From Synchiropus splendidus (taxonomy: Eukaryota; Chordata; Actinopteri; Syngnathiformes; Callionymidae): a DNA stretch of 64,000 nt. Of this stretch, positions 11,215-23,800 are shown one piece after another; within the stretch, counting starts at the first letter, position 1, and each line of letters begins with the position of its first letter. Where the stretch lies: NCBI RefSeq assembly GCF_027744825.2, contig NC_071348.1:21795563-21859562 (forward strand), read 5' to 3'. The notes beneath the pieces were generated by a model. That model had not been told where the DNA came from and did no database searches. It saw only the letters and a program-made list of their open reading frames with translations. The position numbers were made by a program, and so were the translations under genes.

Positions 11215-14199
11215 ATGGCGCCGAGGAAGGCTGGCCTGGAATTATCGTGCATGTTATTTTGTTTATTTTTGTGTTTTGATGGAGCATCTGCGTGTTCTTA
11301 CACACGAGATCAATTGATGAACATCAGGGCTATGACTCCGTCTGACTTACTACCAGTATTTTTGGTGTCAGTTGCGGAGTTAGTTCATCTTTTGGCTGGG
11401 CGGAAGAAACTGAGGAGTAGAGGGAAACGTGCCGGTGCGCTCGTTCGCCTTCGTCGAAGAGGATCGCGCACTCCGCTTCCCAGGATAACCCTCCCCAACG
11501 TCCGCTCGCTCAGCAATAAGATGGATGAACTGGCGCTGATGTTGAGACGGAACAGAGACTTCTCCTCCTCTTGTGTTTTGTGTTTCATGGAGACGTGGTT
11601 GAGCGATCTCATCCCGGACACTGTGCTTCATCTGGAGGGTTTCCAGCTTCACCGCGCGGACCGGGTTCCGGAGCTCACCGGCAAGACCAGAGGCGGAGGA
11701 CTGTGTTTCTACATCAACAGTCGCTGGTGTACGGACGTGACGATGATCTTTCAGCACTGCTCTCCCTCTCTGGAATGTCTGATCGTCAACTGTAAGCCGT
11801 TTTACTCCCCACGTGAGTTCGCTTCATTCATTCTGGCTGCCGTATATATCCCGCCCAGCGCGGATGTATGTGAGGCTCAGAGTGCGCTCGCGGATCAGGT
11901 TCTGCATGTGGAGCGAACTTTCCCGGACTGTCCTGTGATTGTGCTTGGTGACTTCAACAAGGCAAATCTGAGTGAGGAGCTTCCCAGATACAGGCAGGTT
12001 GTAAAATGTCCCACCAGAGAGCAGAGCGTGCTGGATCACTGTTACTCATCGCTCCGCAACTCTTATACCGCCCTCCCTCGAGCTGCACTGGGTCTCTCTG
12101 AACACTTGATGGTTCATCTTGTTCCCACATACAAGCAGAAGCTGAAGCTGGCAAAGCCTGTTGTGAGGAGCATGAAGATCTGGACAAGTGAAGCTAAAGA
12201 GGAGCTGCAGTCTTGCATGGAGACCACAGACTGGGAGGTGTTCAGGGCTGCCACCAACAATCTGGAAGAGTATACAGACACTGTGACTTCATGGATCAGC
12301 TACTGTGAAGAGTGCATAGTTCCAACGCGCACCAAGGTGAGTTATGCAACTGACAAACCTTGGTTCACAACTAAACTCAGCCAGATCAGACGGGAGAAGG
12401 AGGCAGCTCGCAAGAGTGGGGACAGGAACTGCTACAAAGAGCTGAAGTATCGGTTTCAGAGGGAGCTGAAGAAAGCTAAGGCCGCATACTCTGACAAACT
12501 CACGCAGCAGTTCTCAGCCAATGACTCGGCTGCGGTGTGGAGAGGGCTCAAGGTGCTCACTAACTACAAGCCACGTGCCCCCCACACTCTGAACAACCTC
12601 GCTCTTGCACAGGACCTGAACAACTTCTATTGTCGCTTTGAGCAGCCATTTTGCACCAACACCTCTGTGGTCTCTCCAGCCCCATGTTCCACTTTACAAC
12701 AAAGGACTATGCTGTCTCTTAGTGACACAACTAAGACCAACGATGTCACTGAGACAGCAAAGATCACAGTCACTTTTGATGAGGCACCCTCTCACCTCCC
12801 CACTCTTCCTCTTTCTCTTGACATCATGGAGCAGGACGTGGTCACTCAGTTCAGGAGGCTGAACCTTCGGAAGGCGGCGGGTCCGGACAGAGTTTCCCCT
12901 GCCATCCTGAAGCATTGTGCTGCAGAGCTGGCTCCAGTGTTCACGGACATCTTCAATGCTTCCTTGGTGTCCTGTCATGTACCTGCCTGCTTTAAGTCCT
13001 CCACTATCATCCCTGTTCCCAAGAAGGCCAGGATCACAGGACTGAATGACTACAGACCGGTGGCACTGACGTCTGTGGTCATGAAGTCCTTTGAGCGCCT
13101 GGTTCTCTCTCACCTGAAATCTATCACTGCTTCTCTCCTGGACTCATTGCAGTTTGCCTACAGAGCCAACAGATCTGTGGACGATGCAGTGAACCAGGCC
13201 CTTCATTTCGTTCTGGACCATCTGGACTGGCCAGGAACCTATGCCAGGATCCTGTTTGTGGACTTAAGCTCTGCCTTTAACACAATTCTTCCAGCTCTGC
13301 TTGAAGACAAGCTTGGCCTGCTCGACGTGCCTGACTCCCTCTGTAGATGGATTACAGACTTCCTGACCAGCCGAAGTCAGCGTGTGCGGCTGGGGACGAC
13401 TGTCTCTGACACTCGGACCCTCAAAATTGGGTCTCCTCAGGGCTGTGTTCTCTCTCCATGGCTATTCTCTCTGTACACTAACTGCTGCACCTCCAGCCAC
13501 GAGTCCGTGAAGCTGATCAAGTTTGCGGATGACACCACCATCATCGGGCTCATCTCAGATGGAGATGAGTCGGCTTACAGGAGGGAGGTGGAGCGGCTAG
13601 TGTCCTGGTGCAGCCACAACAACCTGGAGCTCAAGGCCCAGAAGACAGTGGAGATCGTCATAGACTTCAGGAGAGTAACAGTTTCTCTGTCCCCTCTCAT
13701 GTTGGCTGGTTTAGCCATTCCTATTGTGGACTCCTTCTGCTTCCTGGGAACCACCATCACTGAGGACCTCAAATGGGAGCCAACCATCAGGTCCCTCATC
13801 AGGAAGGCCCAGCAGAGAATGTTCTTTCTGAGGCAGCTACGGAAACTACGACTGCCGACGAAGTTGCTGGTGGAGTTCTACACGGCCATCATCCAGTCCA
13901 TCCTCACCTCCTCTATCACCGTCTGGTACAACAGCGCCACCTCCAGGGACAAGAGCCGACTGCAGCGCATCGTACGTTCTGCTGAGAAGGTGATCGGTTG
14001 CAGCCTGCCACCTCTTCAGGATCTGTATGCCTCTAGGACCCAGAGATGTGCAGGTCGGATCAGAGCCGACCCCTCTCACCCTGGACATGGACTGTTTGTT
14101 CCTCTTCCCTCTGGCAGGAGGCTACGGTCCATCCAGACCAGAACCTCCCGTCACAGGAACAGCTTCTTCCCCTCGGCCATCAGACTGTTAAATTTGTGA
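11215..14199 (+). CDS. LINE ORF2 protein: APE endonuclease + reverse transcriptase
   Basis: About 994 residues from the ATG in AAGATGGCGCC; the frame is also open 20 codons further upstream, but those lie in the host intron and exon, so the later start is preferred. N-terminus: hydrophobic [15 protein letters not shown] then YTRDQLMNI, common in fish L2 proteins. Endonuclease: [56 protein letters not shown], and [11 protein letters not shown] where the catalytic Ser-Asp-His has become Ser-Glu-His. [58 protein letters not shown]-terminus [15 protein letters not shown]. Frame intact, so the RT looks functional, but the Asp to Glu change probably weakens DNA nicking. Gene of a mobile element, not a host gene. 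Confidence 0.85.
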   Translation: MAPRKAGLELSCMLFCLFLCFDGASACSYTRDQLMNIRAMTPSDLLPVFLVSVAELVHLLAGRKKLRSRGKRAGALVRLRRRGSRTPLPRITLPNVRSLSNKMDELALMLRRNRDFSSSCVLCFMETWLSDLIPDTVLHLEGFQLHRADRVPELTGKTRGGGLCFYINSRWCTDVTMIFQHCSPSLECLIVNCKPFYSPREFASFILAAVYIPPSADVCEAQSALADQVLHVERTFPDCPVIVLGDFNKANLSEELPRYRQVVKCPTREQSVLDHCYSSLRNSYTALPRAALGLSEHLMVHLVPTYKQKLKLAKPVVRSMKIWTSEAKEELQSCMETTDWEVFRAATNNLEEYTDTVTSWISYCEECIVPTRTKVSYATDKPWFTTKLSQIRREKEAARKSGDRNCYKELKYRFQRELKKAKAAYSDKLTQQFSANDSAAVWRGLKVLTNYKPRAPHTLNNLALAQDLNNFYCRFEQPFCTNTSVVSPAPCSTLQQRTMLSLSDTTKTNDVTETAKITVTFDEAPSHLPTLPLSLDIMEQDVVTQFRRLNLRKAAGPDRVSPAILKHCAAELAPVFTDIFNASLVSCHVPACFKSSTIIPVPKKARITGLNDYRPVALTSVVMKSFERLVLSHLKSITASLLDSLQFAYRANRSVDDAVNQALHFVLDHLDWPGTYARILFVDLSSAFNTILPALLEDKLGLLDVPDSLCRWITDFLTSRSQRVRLGTTVSDTRTLKIGSPQGCVLSPWLFSLYTNCCTSSHESVKLIKFADDTTIIGLISDGDESAYRREVERLVSWCSHNNLELKAQKTVEIVIDFRRVTVSLSPLMLAGLAIPIVDSFCFLGTTITEDLKWEPTIRSLIRKAQQRMFFLRQLRKLRLPTKLLVEFYTAIIQSILTSSITVWYNSATSRDKSRLQRIVRSAEKVIGCSLPPLQDLYASRTQRCAGRIRADPSHPGHGLFVPLPSGRRLRSIQTRTSRHRNSFFPSAIRLLNL

Positions 14200-14221
14200 A
14201 CAGCCTTGTTGTTATGTTATT

Positions 14222-14350
14222 ATATTTATTTTATTTTATTTTATTTTATTTGTTTTTTGTTGCACTTTATTTCAAGACACTTTCCTAGTCAGTGGGCTCC
14301 CCACTGACCATGGCAATAAATCTCATTCTGATTCTGATTCTGATTCTGAT
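14222..14350 (+). repeat. LINE 3' tail: TTTTA repeats and GATTCT tandem repeat
   Basis: A TTTTATTTTATT-type run is followed by GTTGCACTTTATTTCAAG, CCCACTGACCATGGCAATAA and four to five copies of the hexamer TGATTC. The 39.5-39.7 kb copy has the same layout with longer repeats. L2/CR1 elements end in short tandem repeats rather than poly-A, which RT recognises for priming (family knowledge). Confidence 0.8.
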
Positions 14351-15926
14351 TCTACTGCAGCCCTCCTGTCCTGCCATATGGCGTCATCATCAGTTGGTGC
14401 TTCAATATCTGTTTTAACATCGGCTAGCTGCTGGTCTGGGACCGAGGGTGATGAGCTCATCTTTTTCTAAAAAGTGATACGTTTCAACACAGTAAAGGCA
14501 TCACAATAGTTTGTGTTGTTTTCTTCAACGCAACAGAATAATGAATGCTGCCCTGGTGTTTCTCATCCTGGTCATCCTCACAAACTACTCAATGGTCTTC
14601 TTCATCTGCCATGGACTTAAAACCTATGGAGCATGGCTCAACAAATACCACAAGGTGGACCTGTGGCTTCTGCGTATCATTGTGAGTATGATGGCTTAAG
14701 ATAAGGATGATACTGATACAACGTTTTAGAAATGTATAGGTTGAGGTGATGATTGCCATGTTTCAACATTGGGAACATAAGCTTAAACAACAAATTCTCG
14801 ATTTTTCACAGGTTCAGAATGGAATTACGATTTACACAACCTGGACAACGCTTGCAACCCTCATCAACCTGGCTATTGTTCTCCAATATGAAGCTGAATT
14901 GTCTTCAACCTGTCTGCAACCGTGTCATACTCAATCCTGGCCTGTGTGTTACTTGTGTGGTAAGTAATGTCAACTTAAAATGTACATGCTCATTCATGAG
15001 CACGAGCTAGCCTACTATAACTGTGTTGTCTCTTCGACCCATTGCCTTTCATCTACAGTATAAGGTGATTTGTCTGCATGCCGTTATTTCCACTGTTGTG
15101 TTCATTGACCATTGACTTTGAGTATCTTGGAAGGGTATTATATTTAAAATGTGTTAATTATTTCGTACTATTCTTGTAACTTGACCAGGTTTCTTTTGGA
15201 GAACATAGTACTTGAAAAACACATGAGATACGTCCTCATCATATACCCTGCTGTGATCTTTGCACTGGCTGGCAATATGGACAAAAACTATGATAACATA
15301 TCACCAAAGCAGAATGGCATTTTCATTCGTAAGAGTTGCACAGAATATTTTTTTTCCATTTCCATCCCTCCAGTCATACATGTTTGTTCATCTGTAACCC
15401 TGTGTGTCCTTCGGATTGTTTTGGTGATTTGGAGACAATTGAAGCGGCCTCTGTACGCGCATGCTAAGGTGGGGGACTTGTAGCCAATTGACATCAATGA
15501 GAGGCAGAAAAAGATATTTCGCTAAACATTTTGTCATTCACCTGGATATGTGTTGAGTTGATCTCATGTCATCTTTTTGCGTTGTGTTATTTTTACATGG
15601 ACAGATTTATTTGGTCGGACAATTATCATCTGTATCACTGTACCAGTATATGTGACCCTTATAGTGACCTTTAAAATTATTAACTTCGCTCACCTGTTAA
15701 TGGGCTCCAATCAAGCCAGTTACTTGTGAAACAAGGTATTAAAGTATAGTAAATGCTTGGAAGTAATTCTGACAGTTTAAAAAATTGAAAAACTTCTTTG
15801 TATATATGCATTATAGTATTATTTATTATGATTGCAGGAATCCACCTGGTTATGGTTGAATAAAAGGCAAAACTGACACACAAATATTGATGCTTGGCAT
15901 GAGGCGAAATAACATTCTGTATACTT

Positions 15927-16150
<224 letters not shown>

Positions 16151-17283
16151 TACAAATAATATACACATCTAAAACCTATATGGAGCTATTGGTCCATGTA
16201 TTCGTATTACGGTAAGAGAGACATTGCTGGTCCTATTTAGAGCCAGAAATGGACAGCGACCAGATGATCTCCAAAGACTGCTTCAACTAACTCGTGATGA
16301 GGAGGACCAAAGAAGAAGAGGGAACCTCTATCAACTATATGATCGAACCACAATGATGTAAACGAACACTGCAACAGTGGGAGTGAAAATGTGGAACCCA
16401 AACAGCAAGGTTTTAAATACAAAGTATCTGACACAGAAACTGCAACACTACTCTCTGGTAGAGAACAGACTTCAAAGACCAATAGCAGCTGCCTGACAGT
16501 AACACACAATGCAAAATAGTGGACATAACGCGCACACACGAATATCGCACACAGTCACCTATAACCACTGTTCAGGACAGAATCATTCAGCAGCATAGTG
16601 TGAGGAGTCCTGATCGCATCATTGGAGCCCCTCTGACCTCAAGCCAGGACTTTTTTTTTGCGACTGCGCGGAGCAAAGCTGCGTATGACGCGTGCAGATG
16701 CGTTTTACGCAAGTCTACACACTACCGAGAGAGGGAGCTGTAGGAATTTAGTCATCGCACTTCTTCGATTATCGAATCTTTTTTTGGCCGATAAATAGTC
16801 TTCCAGGCAAGTAGACTTGACGAGGAATTAAAACTTCCATCCGATTACAATTTTCGAATTGACAGTTTAACATATTGTGAAAGCTAAATAAGAATCGGGA
16901 CTATTGAAGAGAACAATATGCAAATGCCCAGAGTGTGCGCTGTTCCTTACAAGCAAAACACTGGGAGTAAGAGGCCCGGTCAAAGAGTGCGTTTTTTTTT
17001 GTTTTTTGTTTTTTTACAGCAGTGTTGTTTTGTTTTCTGGTTGATTTTACGCAAGAAAGCGTAAATTCAACAACGCTGACCTCTGCGCCTGGCATGTAAT
17101 TCAAAGCTTCGTTCCATTCACTCTTTTCTAAAGCAAATAAAACTACTACTGCTTTGTAGTAAGTGTAAGCTTCTTTTCATTTCGAGAGATGTAGCGGGCT
17201 AAGCTACTATTAGCTGGCTGCATTTACGTAGTAAAGGAACAGGCGTCACAGACAAACACCAGCTTTGTTTAAAGGATCATAAA
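16151..17283. other. Intergenic region upstream of the CENP-C copy
   Basis: No gene recognised. The first 370 bp have a weakly protein-like plus frame (FRARNGQRPDDLQRLLQLTR) that I cannot assign. A small CpG-containing patch near 16655-16720 (GCGACTGCGCGGAGC, GTATGACGCGTGCAGATGCG) could be promoter-like. Otherwise AT-rich without obvious repeats. Confidence 0.35.
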
Positions 17284-19551
17284 ATGGCACAGAAATACCC
17301 CTCAGTGGTAAGTGACTGTTTCGAGTTGGTGTTATGTGCATAAACGAGTAAATACAGTGACCGTGTCCGACTGCGCGACGATGAAAATGTCAACAAGAAG
17401 GAAAAAAAGTCATCGTCATCCAGTCCCTTGCTTACAGCTTAAGTACAGTTTGCTTTTGTGTGTTTTGTGGCTTCTACGAGAATGGAAGGCCGTTTTTTAC
17501 AGTGTGGTCAGTATGTTTATGTACGAGCTGATATCAGATACATTCTCTTGTACTTCTTACTGTAATATGTAGCATTTATTATTTTTCAATTCTTGATATA
17601 GTGGTATATTTTATGCTCCCCTATATGTTTTTGTATTTCCGGTGCCTGCTGTTTTCACATTGTATGCATATTTCACTCATTTAAATTAAAGCGTATTAAA
17701 TTAAAGAGTATTTGCAGATTACTTTACTGTCTTCATTCTCTTCATTCCGTTTATTTCCTGCGGAAATGCGTCGGTGTGTGGGTTCTAATTATTTCAAACT
17801 CTTTCCAGAAAAGGCCAAGAAGAAAACTGTGGAACGTGGAAAAGTGGTATTTTTCATGATTTAGTGCACACTGTCAAATCCATCAATTGAATTTCAATTA
17901 TTACAACACCATCACCCAAATGTGGACATCTTGTAGTAAACTTTTAAGGAGACTGCTCTTCAATTTAGCAGGTTGAGTGGTATATAAAATGGTAAATTGC
18001 TCTTACTCATATCACGCTTTTATGCTTTTATGTCAAAAGAACAAGGCAGCAATCTCTTTGTTTTCTATTTCAGTGATAGTGTTTTTTTGTTATCTGAGGT
18101 TGTGTTCTGGACATTTGTGTGTATTCCTCTGCAGGACTGAAACTCCCGTGGTCCAACAAGAAACATCCGAAAATCAATAAAAGTCCCTATCAACAAAAAC
18201 AGAAAGGTAAATGACTGTCTAATACCAAATATCGTTGTCATTGTGGTTGCTTTACAAGTTATATTTATTTTAAATCTGTGTCCGTCTATGAGGTGATATT
18301 CTAACAGATTCTGTAATGACCATAAAAACAAATTATTGTACTCATTTTTTTTTTCAGTGGGCCAAGTTCAGAAGAGTCCAAGAGCCTGAGCATCGAGAAA
18401 ACACCTGTGAAGACATCGCATCTAGGAAGAGAAACAACTCCCTTTCTACAGAAACTCAAAGAAGTTGGACAGACCAAAATGACAAGGTACGTTTGAGTTA
18501 GAGCAACTTAAATTGATTGCTGTTGTGACATTTGAAGGTAGTGTTGTATGAACGTATCAAAGGTGTGTTCTTGAACATATACATCGTAGACTTGCAGGGC
18601 TTAAAACATGTGACCTTATTCAGACATTGTCTTTCAGAGTAGGGGTGAGTTGTCCGGATTTGGAGAAGATTATAATCTATATGATGTCATGCAATTTATT
18701 TCCTTGGAAATGTTCAAGTCCCAAAATATTTGCGCATGAAATATAAGCATTTGTATTTAATATAGATGCTTTGGGTTTTAAGCATGTATTTTTTTCTCAG
18801 GTCGAGGAAGCAGTTGACACCTGTGAAAATACCACCACAGCCCAGACCTGAGCCTGATGATGATTTTTTGATTCTGGATCTAGATGATCCACTTTGGATT
18901 ACCATCCCAAAGAAAAACACAGCACAGTTGAAAGAAGGAGTTCGCCAGAGACTGCACCAAAGGAAGAGGCCCCTAAGGCGGTCATGCATAGTCTGAAAAG
19001 GAAGGAAAAATTGTCAGAGGCAATCTACTCCAGTGGAAAGTGTTGATGATGTTATTGTTAACAATGACAAACCAAATAAGAAGCAAAAACAACCCCTCAT
19101 GAAGACGTCCTCTAAAGAGACTAAAACAGTGGAAGATCCCGTTGGTGGCAAGCGAGACAAAGTGCACTCCCCAGAGACCAAGAAATTAGCTAAAATGAAA
19201 GTGACACACACAAATGAGTCATTGACAAAGACACGGAAAGAAAAACACACATTTGAAGGAGAAAAAAATGTCTCTGACGACGCTGTGGAAAACAATCATG
19301 ATCCACAGAGTGGCATGCATCGAGAAGACCTGGATTCTGTTCGGGTAAGAATGTTATTTTGTGTCATTCTGGTAAAAGACATGCTGAGTTACCTATTGTA
19401 ACTTCAGTTCTATGAATACAAGCGATGCAACCAATAGCGAATCCCGTTAGACGGCAGAGCACGTATGACAGAATTGAAATGTTTTACCCGCCATTCACCA
19501 TCTGCTTTAAAGTGTTAGTTTAAAGTCATTTTTACAACCACCAAAATGTAA

Positions 19552-19812
19552 TACAAGTAACATCCGACTTATGACCGGGATCGGTTCCGACCAACCGGTT
19601 GTAAGTCAGATTGGACGTAAGTCGAATGCCATTCAAAATGGCCAACGCTATGCTGGGATACTGTGCTGCCGTAACTGTCGTACACGATGCCGGGCTGCAA
19701 CAGGTTGCGGTGCCAGACATTGAATAAAAAAATTAAATAAGCATCTGCTGGCTGTGGTCATGCGTGTGGGTGGACGTAAGTCGAGCAGGTTGTAAGTCGG
19801 ATCTTACTTGTA
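19552..19812. mobile_element. Short MITE with ~20-bp imperfect terminal inverted repeats
   Basis: Left end TACAAGTAACATCCGACTTA matches the reverse complement of the right end TAAGTCGGATCTTACTTGTA with one mismatch. Both ends continue into further GTAAGTCG/CGACTTAC pairing. About 261 bp, no coding capacity. Lies in an intron of the CENP-C copy, 33 bp from the hAT element. Superfamily not identifiable because no clear target duplication is visible. Confidence 0.7.
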
Positions 19813-19845
19813 AATATATTTGTAAAACACATAAGCACTTTTAAC

Positions 19846-20880
19846 TAGGGCTGAACGATTTTGGAAAATAATCTAATTGCGTTTTTTTTCTCTCAATATT
19901 GCGATTGCGATTAAATGTGCGATTGTTTGAGGTCCTCTTCTCATGTATTTTACAGCAAACACAAATAATAAATCAATCTGTATTGTAATAAACCATATGT
20001 GATTCAGTATATATAATTGTTCTTCCTTATAGGCTATTCTTATGTTAAGATAAAGGCAAATGAAGCATGAATTAAAATGAAAGATGGTTTATTTGTCTAC
20101 TTCAGTTTCAACTGTAGACTTACTAAACTGATAAATCACACAAACTAAAGTGCATATTACAACAATAACGGAAACCAATATGTGGCTTTACCACTCTAAC
20201 ACGTCCAACTCTTCATGTAAACGTAGATTGCACGTTTTAAGCACTGTCTGAACATAAACATAATTAGTAATAAAAAAATAGCCGATTGGACAATAGACGT
20301 CACATGACTACCGGAAATGCGCATGGAGTAACAGGCACGTATTGCCGCCACTTCTACGAGAGCGCATCAGTTTTATTTACAGGTGCGAGAAGAGGTGCAA
20401 AAGGGTACACGCTCATATGAATCGTGTTTTACGAGTATGTGGAACTTATGCACCCGTTTTGGCTGTTGTTGAGGTGGAAAACTTGGCAATGTGTCACAAT
20501 TGCAGTTGCAAGAGCTCGTGTTTAGCTACTTGTATCTGTGCACTTAGAAAATGAAGGCGAAATTACTTTTCGTGTTTGTATGAATGTAACTCTTTTTACA
20601 CGCACGTGCCACGGGGTTTACAGATGCAAAACGGCAGTTACGCGTATGTGCCTCTGACACATGGATACGAGTCTTGTGTTACGGGTATGTGCCACTTTTG
20701 CACCCATTTTACCTTCATAGGCTAAAGCCGTAATTTACAGCTCAATGGCTAAAGCTCACCGTTGCGCTGCACCACCAACGTGAAAGTCACATGACCAGTC
20801 AAATTGCAGCCTTACGGTTAGAAAATCACGTTTTATCATACTGCGGTATAATCGCAAATCCAATTAATCGTTCAGCCCTA
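19846..20880. mobile_element. Non-autonomous hAT-type DNA transposon
   Basis: Ends TAGGGCTGAACGATT... and ...AATCGTTCAGCCCTA form terminal inverted repeats. The flanking octamer CTTTTAAC is present at 19838-19845 and exactly again at 20881-20888. An eight-base duplication with these ends is the hAT signature (family knowledge). About 1035 bp with no transposase frame. The interior (20380-20720) has diverged internal repeats around ATGTGGAACTTATGCACCC and ATGTGCCACTTTTGCACCC. It sits in the intron between CENP-C exons 5 and 6. Confidence 0.9.
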
Positions 20881-23800
20881 CTTTTAACTTGAATCGTACC
20901 ACTTAACAACTCAGTCACCAAATCGGTGATAAAAACAATAAAGGAGAAGCCATTCTAAAAGGTACAAATGCAGTACTTTGTTGTTGATGTAATTCTTTTG
21001 TTTACCTTTTTATTTTAAACAGAGGAGGAGCTCATGATATCCCCGACAAACAAAGGTGGAAGACCAACCAAGTCATCATCTGCTCCAGATGGAAATCACA
21101 TTGGGAGTTGTCAAATCCTTGGGAAGAGGAAAGGAAATCCTCCCAAAGAGTTTTGGTTGGCTTCACCTCAGGATACCCCAGAGCCAGAATCCAAAGATGA
21201 ATCGCCGGTTGCAATGTCTAAACAAAACACAGCCAAACCTAGTTCACCTGTGAAAAAATCTCAAGCTGTCTTGAAGAGGGGGAAAAATGGAACCGTTTCA
21301 GAGAATCTGAGTTGTGATAAAAAGGATAATAAAAGAAGTAAAAACAAAAGAATCAAGAATTCACTGATTCAGGATCGAGTCCAGGAACAAAAATATCTCG
21401 TACTACCAAGCCCCTCACAGCCATCTGACCACAGCACACACTTGGGTAAGTTAAACGCATTATTATTTTTAGTCGTAGTTGTAGTCGAATAATTTGTTGT
21501 ATTTGTATTATTATTATCACACACACAGTACATTTTCATTAAAATAATTGCTTATTCATTTTTTTCTAGCTTTTTAGCATATTCATTTTGTTCTTCTTAG
21601 AACTGGCTTTGTCCTGCACCTGTTGTTTCATTTAGTTGTGTTTAGTTTGTATTTGTATTTACCATTAGCTCGGCAGAGAGACGGTGATCTGCAGTTAGAT
21701 TTTGGTTGCTGAGGAAGCAAGTTTTTGATTGTATGTACATGGGAGGAAATGCATGTTCAGCATTAAGCGCTCCTTTAACCTGTGGGCCACAAAGGATGAT
21801 GGAGGTTTCACACTTTGTGCCTGGGTATTTTTGTATTTTTCAAAACAAGACGGTAACATTTGTTCATTTTCACAGGACACCAAGAAGCCAACTCTCATCA
21901 GCTTTTATCACCAAGCAGAGATAAACGCAGAAGGAAACCTCTGGGTGAATGGTGGAAAGTTGACGCCTTAGAGGAAGCAGAGACGTTGCCACCTGATCTG
22001 CCGTCGTCCACTACAATTAAACCTTCAAAAGAAAGAGAAGCTCATCCCAAAAAAATTGGAGGATCTGGACATCTGACTGTTAAGAGTCGTAGAAGAGCAT
22101 CAAAGCCTGTTGGGGGAGCTCTTGTGTCTCGCTTGAACCAAAGCAGGAAAACCCTTAAATCAATCCCCAAATCAACCACGAAGACCCCCAGTGGAGCACA
22201 TCAGAGACAGTAGGAGCAAAACATCCTCTTTTGTTTGTTTCTTCATTTAGCCAATATTAGTCATTGTTTTACAGCAGATACCAAGATGATGCTGAGTTGC
22301 CTGCTTCAGGCTCCAAAGTTACACTCATACAGAAGAATGGCTGGAGTGCATGCAAAGTCATTATGCAGGATGAGAGCTCAGGCCATGAGGGGCTGAACAG
22401 CACGTAAGCAAGCGCTCAGTCTTCATTACTAACTCATGCTTTTCATTTTATCTTATTTTTTTTAACAATTCATTTGCTTCCAGGTTTGATGTCTGTCTGA
22501 GTGGACCATCATCCAGGATTGATCTGGACGTGTGTGAGGACTCGGGTATGTTGTTAAAGCTTGTTTATAAACCTGAGCGTTCTCTCAGGCCCTGCACACC
22601 CTTTACACTTGCTAAACACAGTCCATTCTCTCTACCTCACTCTTCCCCTTTCCCACTGAACCAATTGGTCAAACTGGGTTGCAGCCTTGGATGAATTCAA
22701 TTTATTTACTGTTTCACGGCTAAGCGTTGCCTCGTCTGAAGTGCCTCAATTATAGTTGAGAAGTTCAAATTTCAGGAACTTGTAAATTCTTTTATCCCTT
22801 CTCAGGGATTTTAATTTTTACTTCCTGTGCTCTAGATTTGTCATCATCCCAAATGCCTCCCGCTGAGCTGTCGATGTCTGACCTGTGTGCTCCCCCTCTC
22901 AAACCTATGGCGCTCCAGCCCGTGAACAGAACTAACCTGACCCGCTGCATGATGAGTCTTTGGTCCTCTCCTGCTGTTGGTATGATTCTTTTGTGTCTGT
23001 TTTTGTTTGGTTCAGTGCTGTGTGCACAGCGTTGTTTCTTTCACAAGTTTCTAAAAAGTCTCGAAAGGTTATTTTGTATATGGTTCTTTTTAAATAGCAG
23101 AAGAAAAGGAAGTGTTAGTATGAGAGGTAATCAAAAAGGCCATTTTCATAATAAGAACATTACTATTATAGTCGTATGATTTAATATTTAATAATTAAGT
23201 ATTTCAAACTGACACTTCATAAATTTGGGAAGCTGGAGAAAATTAATTGTCAGACATTTATTGCTCTATGCTTTTAAATAATTAACGTTAGGAACAGAAA
23301 CTAGAAAACACAGCATTAAACATCATCCAGTTCCAGTGTTGGGCGTCGACCCCAGTCCCAGATCCGCTTTAACCAGAGTGAAAGCCTTGACTTCACTGGT
23401 GTGACTGGAACCGTCGTCGTCATATTTTGGCAAGACACGCACGCCGTTGTGGCTCCTTCACTGCAATAGTAATCAATCACACAAATGTGTCTTTTGCTAA
23501 TTGAAATGTAAAGTTTGGCTGTTCTGTGAGTGATGAATAGCACCATTTGATCCCTTTGACAAGTGATTTATCTCTTTTCTCCCAGTTTCCATTAAGAAAG
23601 GTTCTGAACTTCCCAAAATCAAAGTCCTAGCTCATCCGTCTCAATAGCAATAGACAAATGGCAAACACAATGTTCTTTTCAGTTGCTGGTGTCGAGACAC
23701 TCAAGTGTGAAGCTGAACTCTGCAGTTGTCTTTATGAATCCACTCCCTCAGAGCGTTGGGCATCATGGAGGACAGCAACAATGGAACGGTTTCAAGTGGG

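Larger units (their letters stand above)
11203..14350 (+). mobile_element. Nearly full-length L2/CR1-group LINE inside a coding exon
   Basis: One long intact reading frame (endonuclease plus RT), a short 3' UTR with TTTTA repeats, CAATAAA and a terminal GATTCT tandem repeat. It starts nine bases before the AAGATGGCGCC that is shared with the copy at 37010, and no ORF1 is present. Flanked by a TCTACT duplication. Divergence from the two other copies in the window is low by eye, suggesting recent activity of this family. Its insertion interrupts exon 3 of the TspO-like gene. Confidence 0.85.
10271..15483 (+). pseudogene. TspO/MBR-like multi-pass membrane protein gene, seven exons, disabled
   Basis: Inferred exons: 10271-10370, 10450-10594, 11180-11202 joined with 14357-14447 (split by a LINE), 14537-14681, 14812-14959, 15189-15328, 15374-15483. 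Exon phases chain consistently to about 300 residues, given one 1-bp deletion. Hydrophobic helices are evident (AAIVVSVIFFAVSLVFNAL, VFLILVILTNYSMVFFICHG, YVLIIYPAVIFALAG). Tryptophan-rich motifs (PSGWAFNIWSVIY, YGAWLNKYHKVDLWLLRI, VIWRQLKRPLY) resemble the TspO/MBR tryptophan-rich sensory protein fold and an uncharacterised fish family that I recall only by pattern. Lesions: TGA at 10548 and TAG at 14425, both where Trp is expected; exon 1 donor reads AT instead of GT; about 1 bp missing near 14905; LINE in exon 3. Transport role unknown. An unprocessed pseudogene is the best reading. Confidence 0.7.

Noticed and set aside
12694..13113. Antisense frame shared by all three L2 copies (also 67-513 and 38313-38930)
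   Set aside because: It is conserved only because the sense RT frame is conserved; no independent domain.
23316..23546. Minus-strand frame with SRLSLWLKRIWDWGRRPTL, considered as an inverted exon or a degraded CENP-C motif on the plus strand
   Set aside because: The plus-strand reading (GRRPQSQIRF) matches the CENP-C motif too poorly, and no splice sites support an exon.
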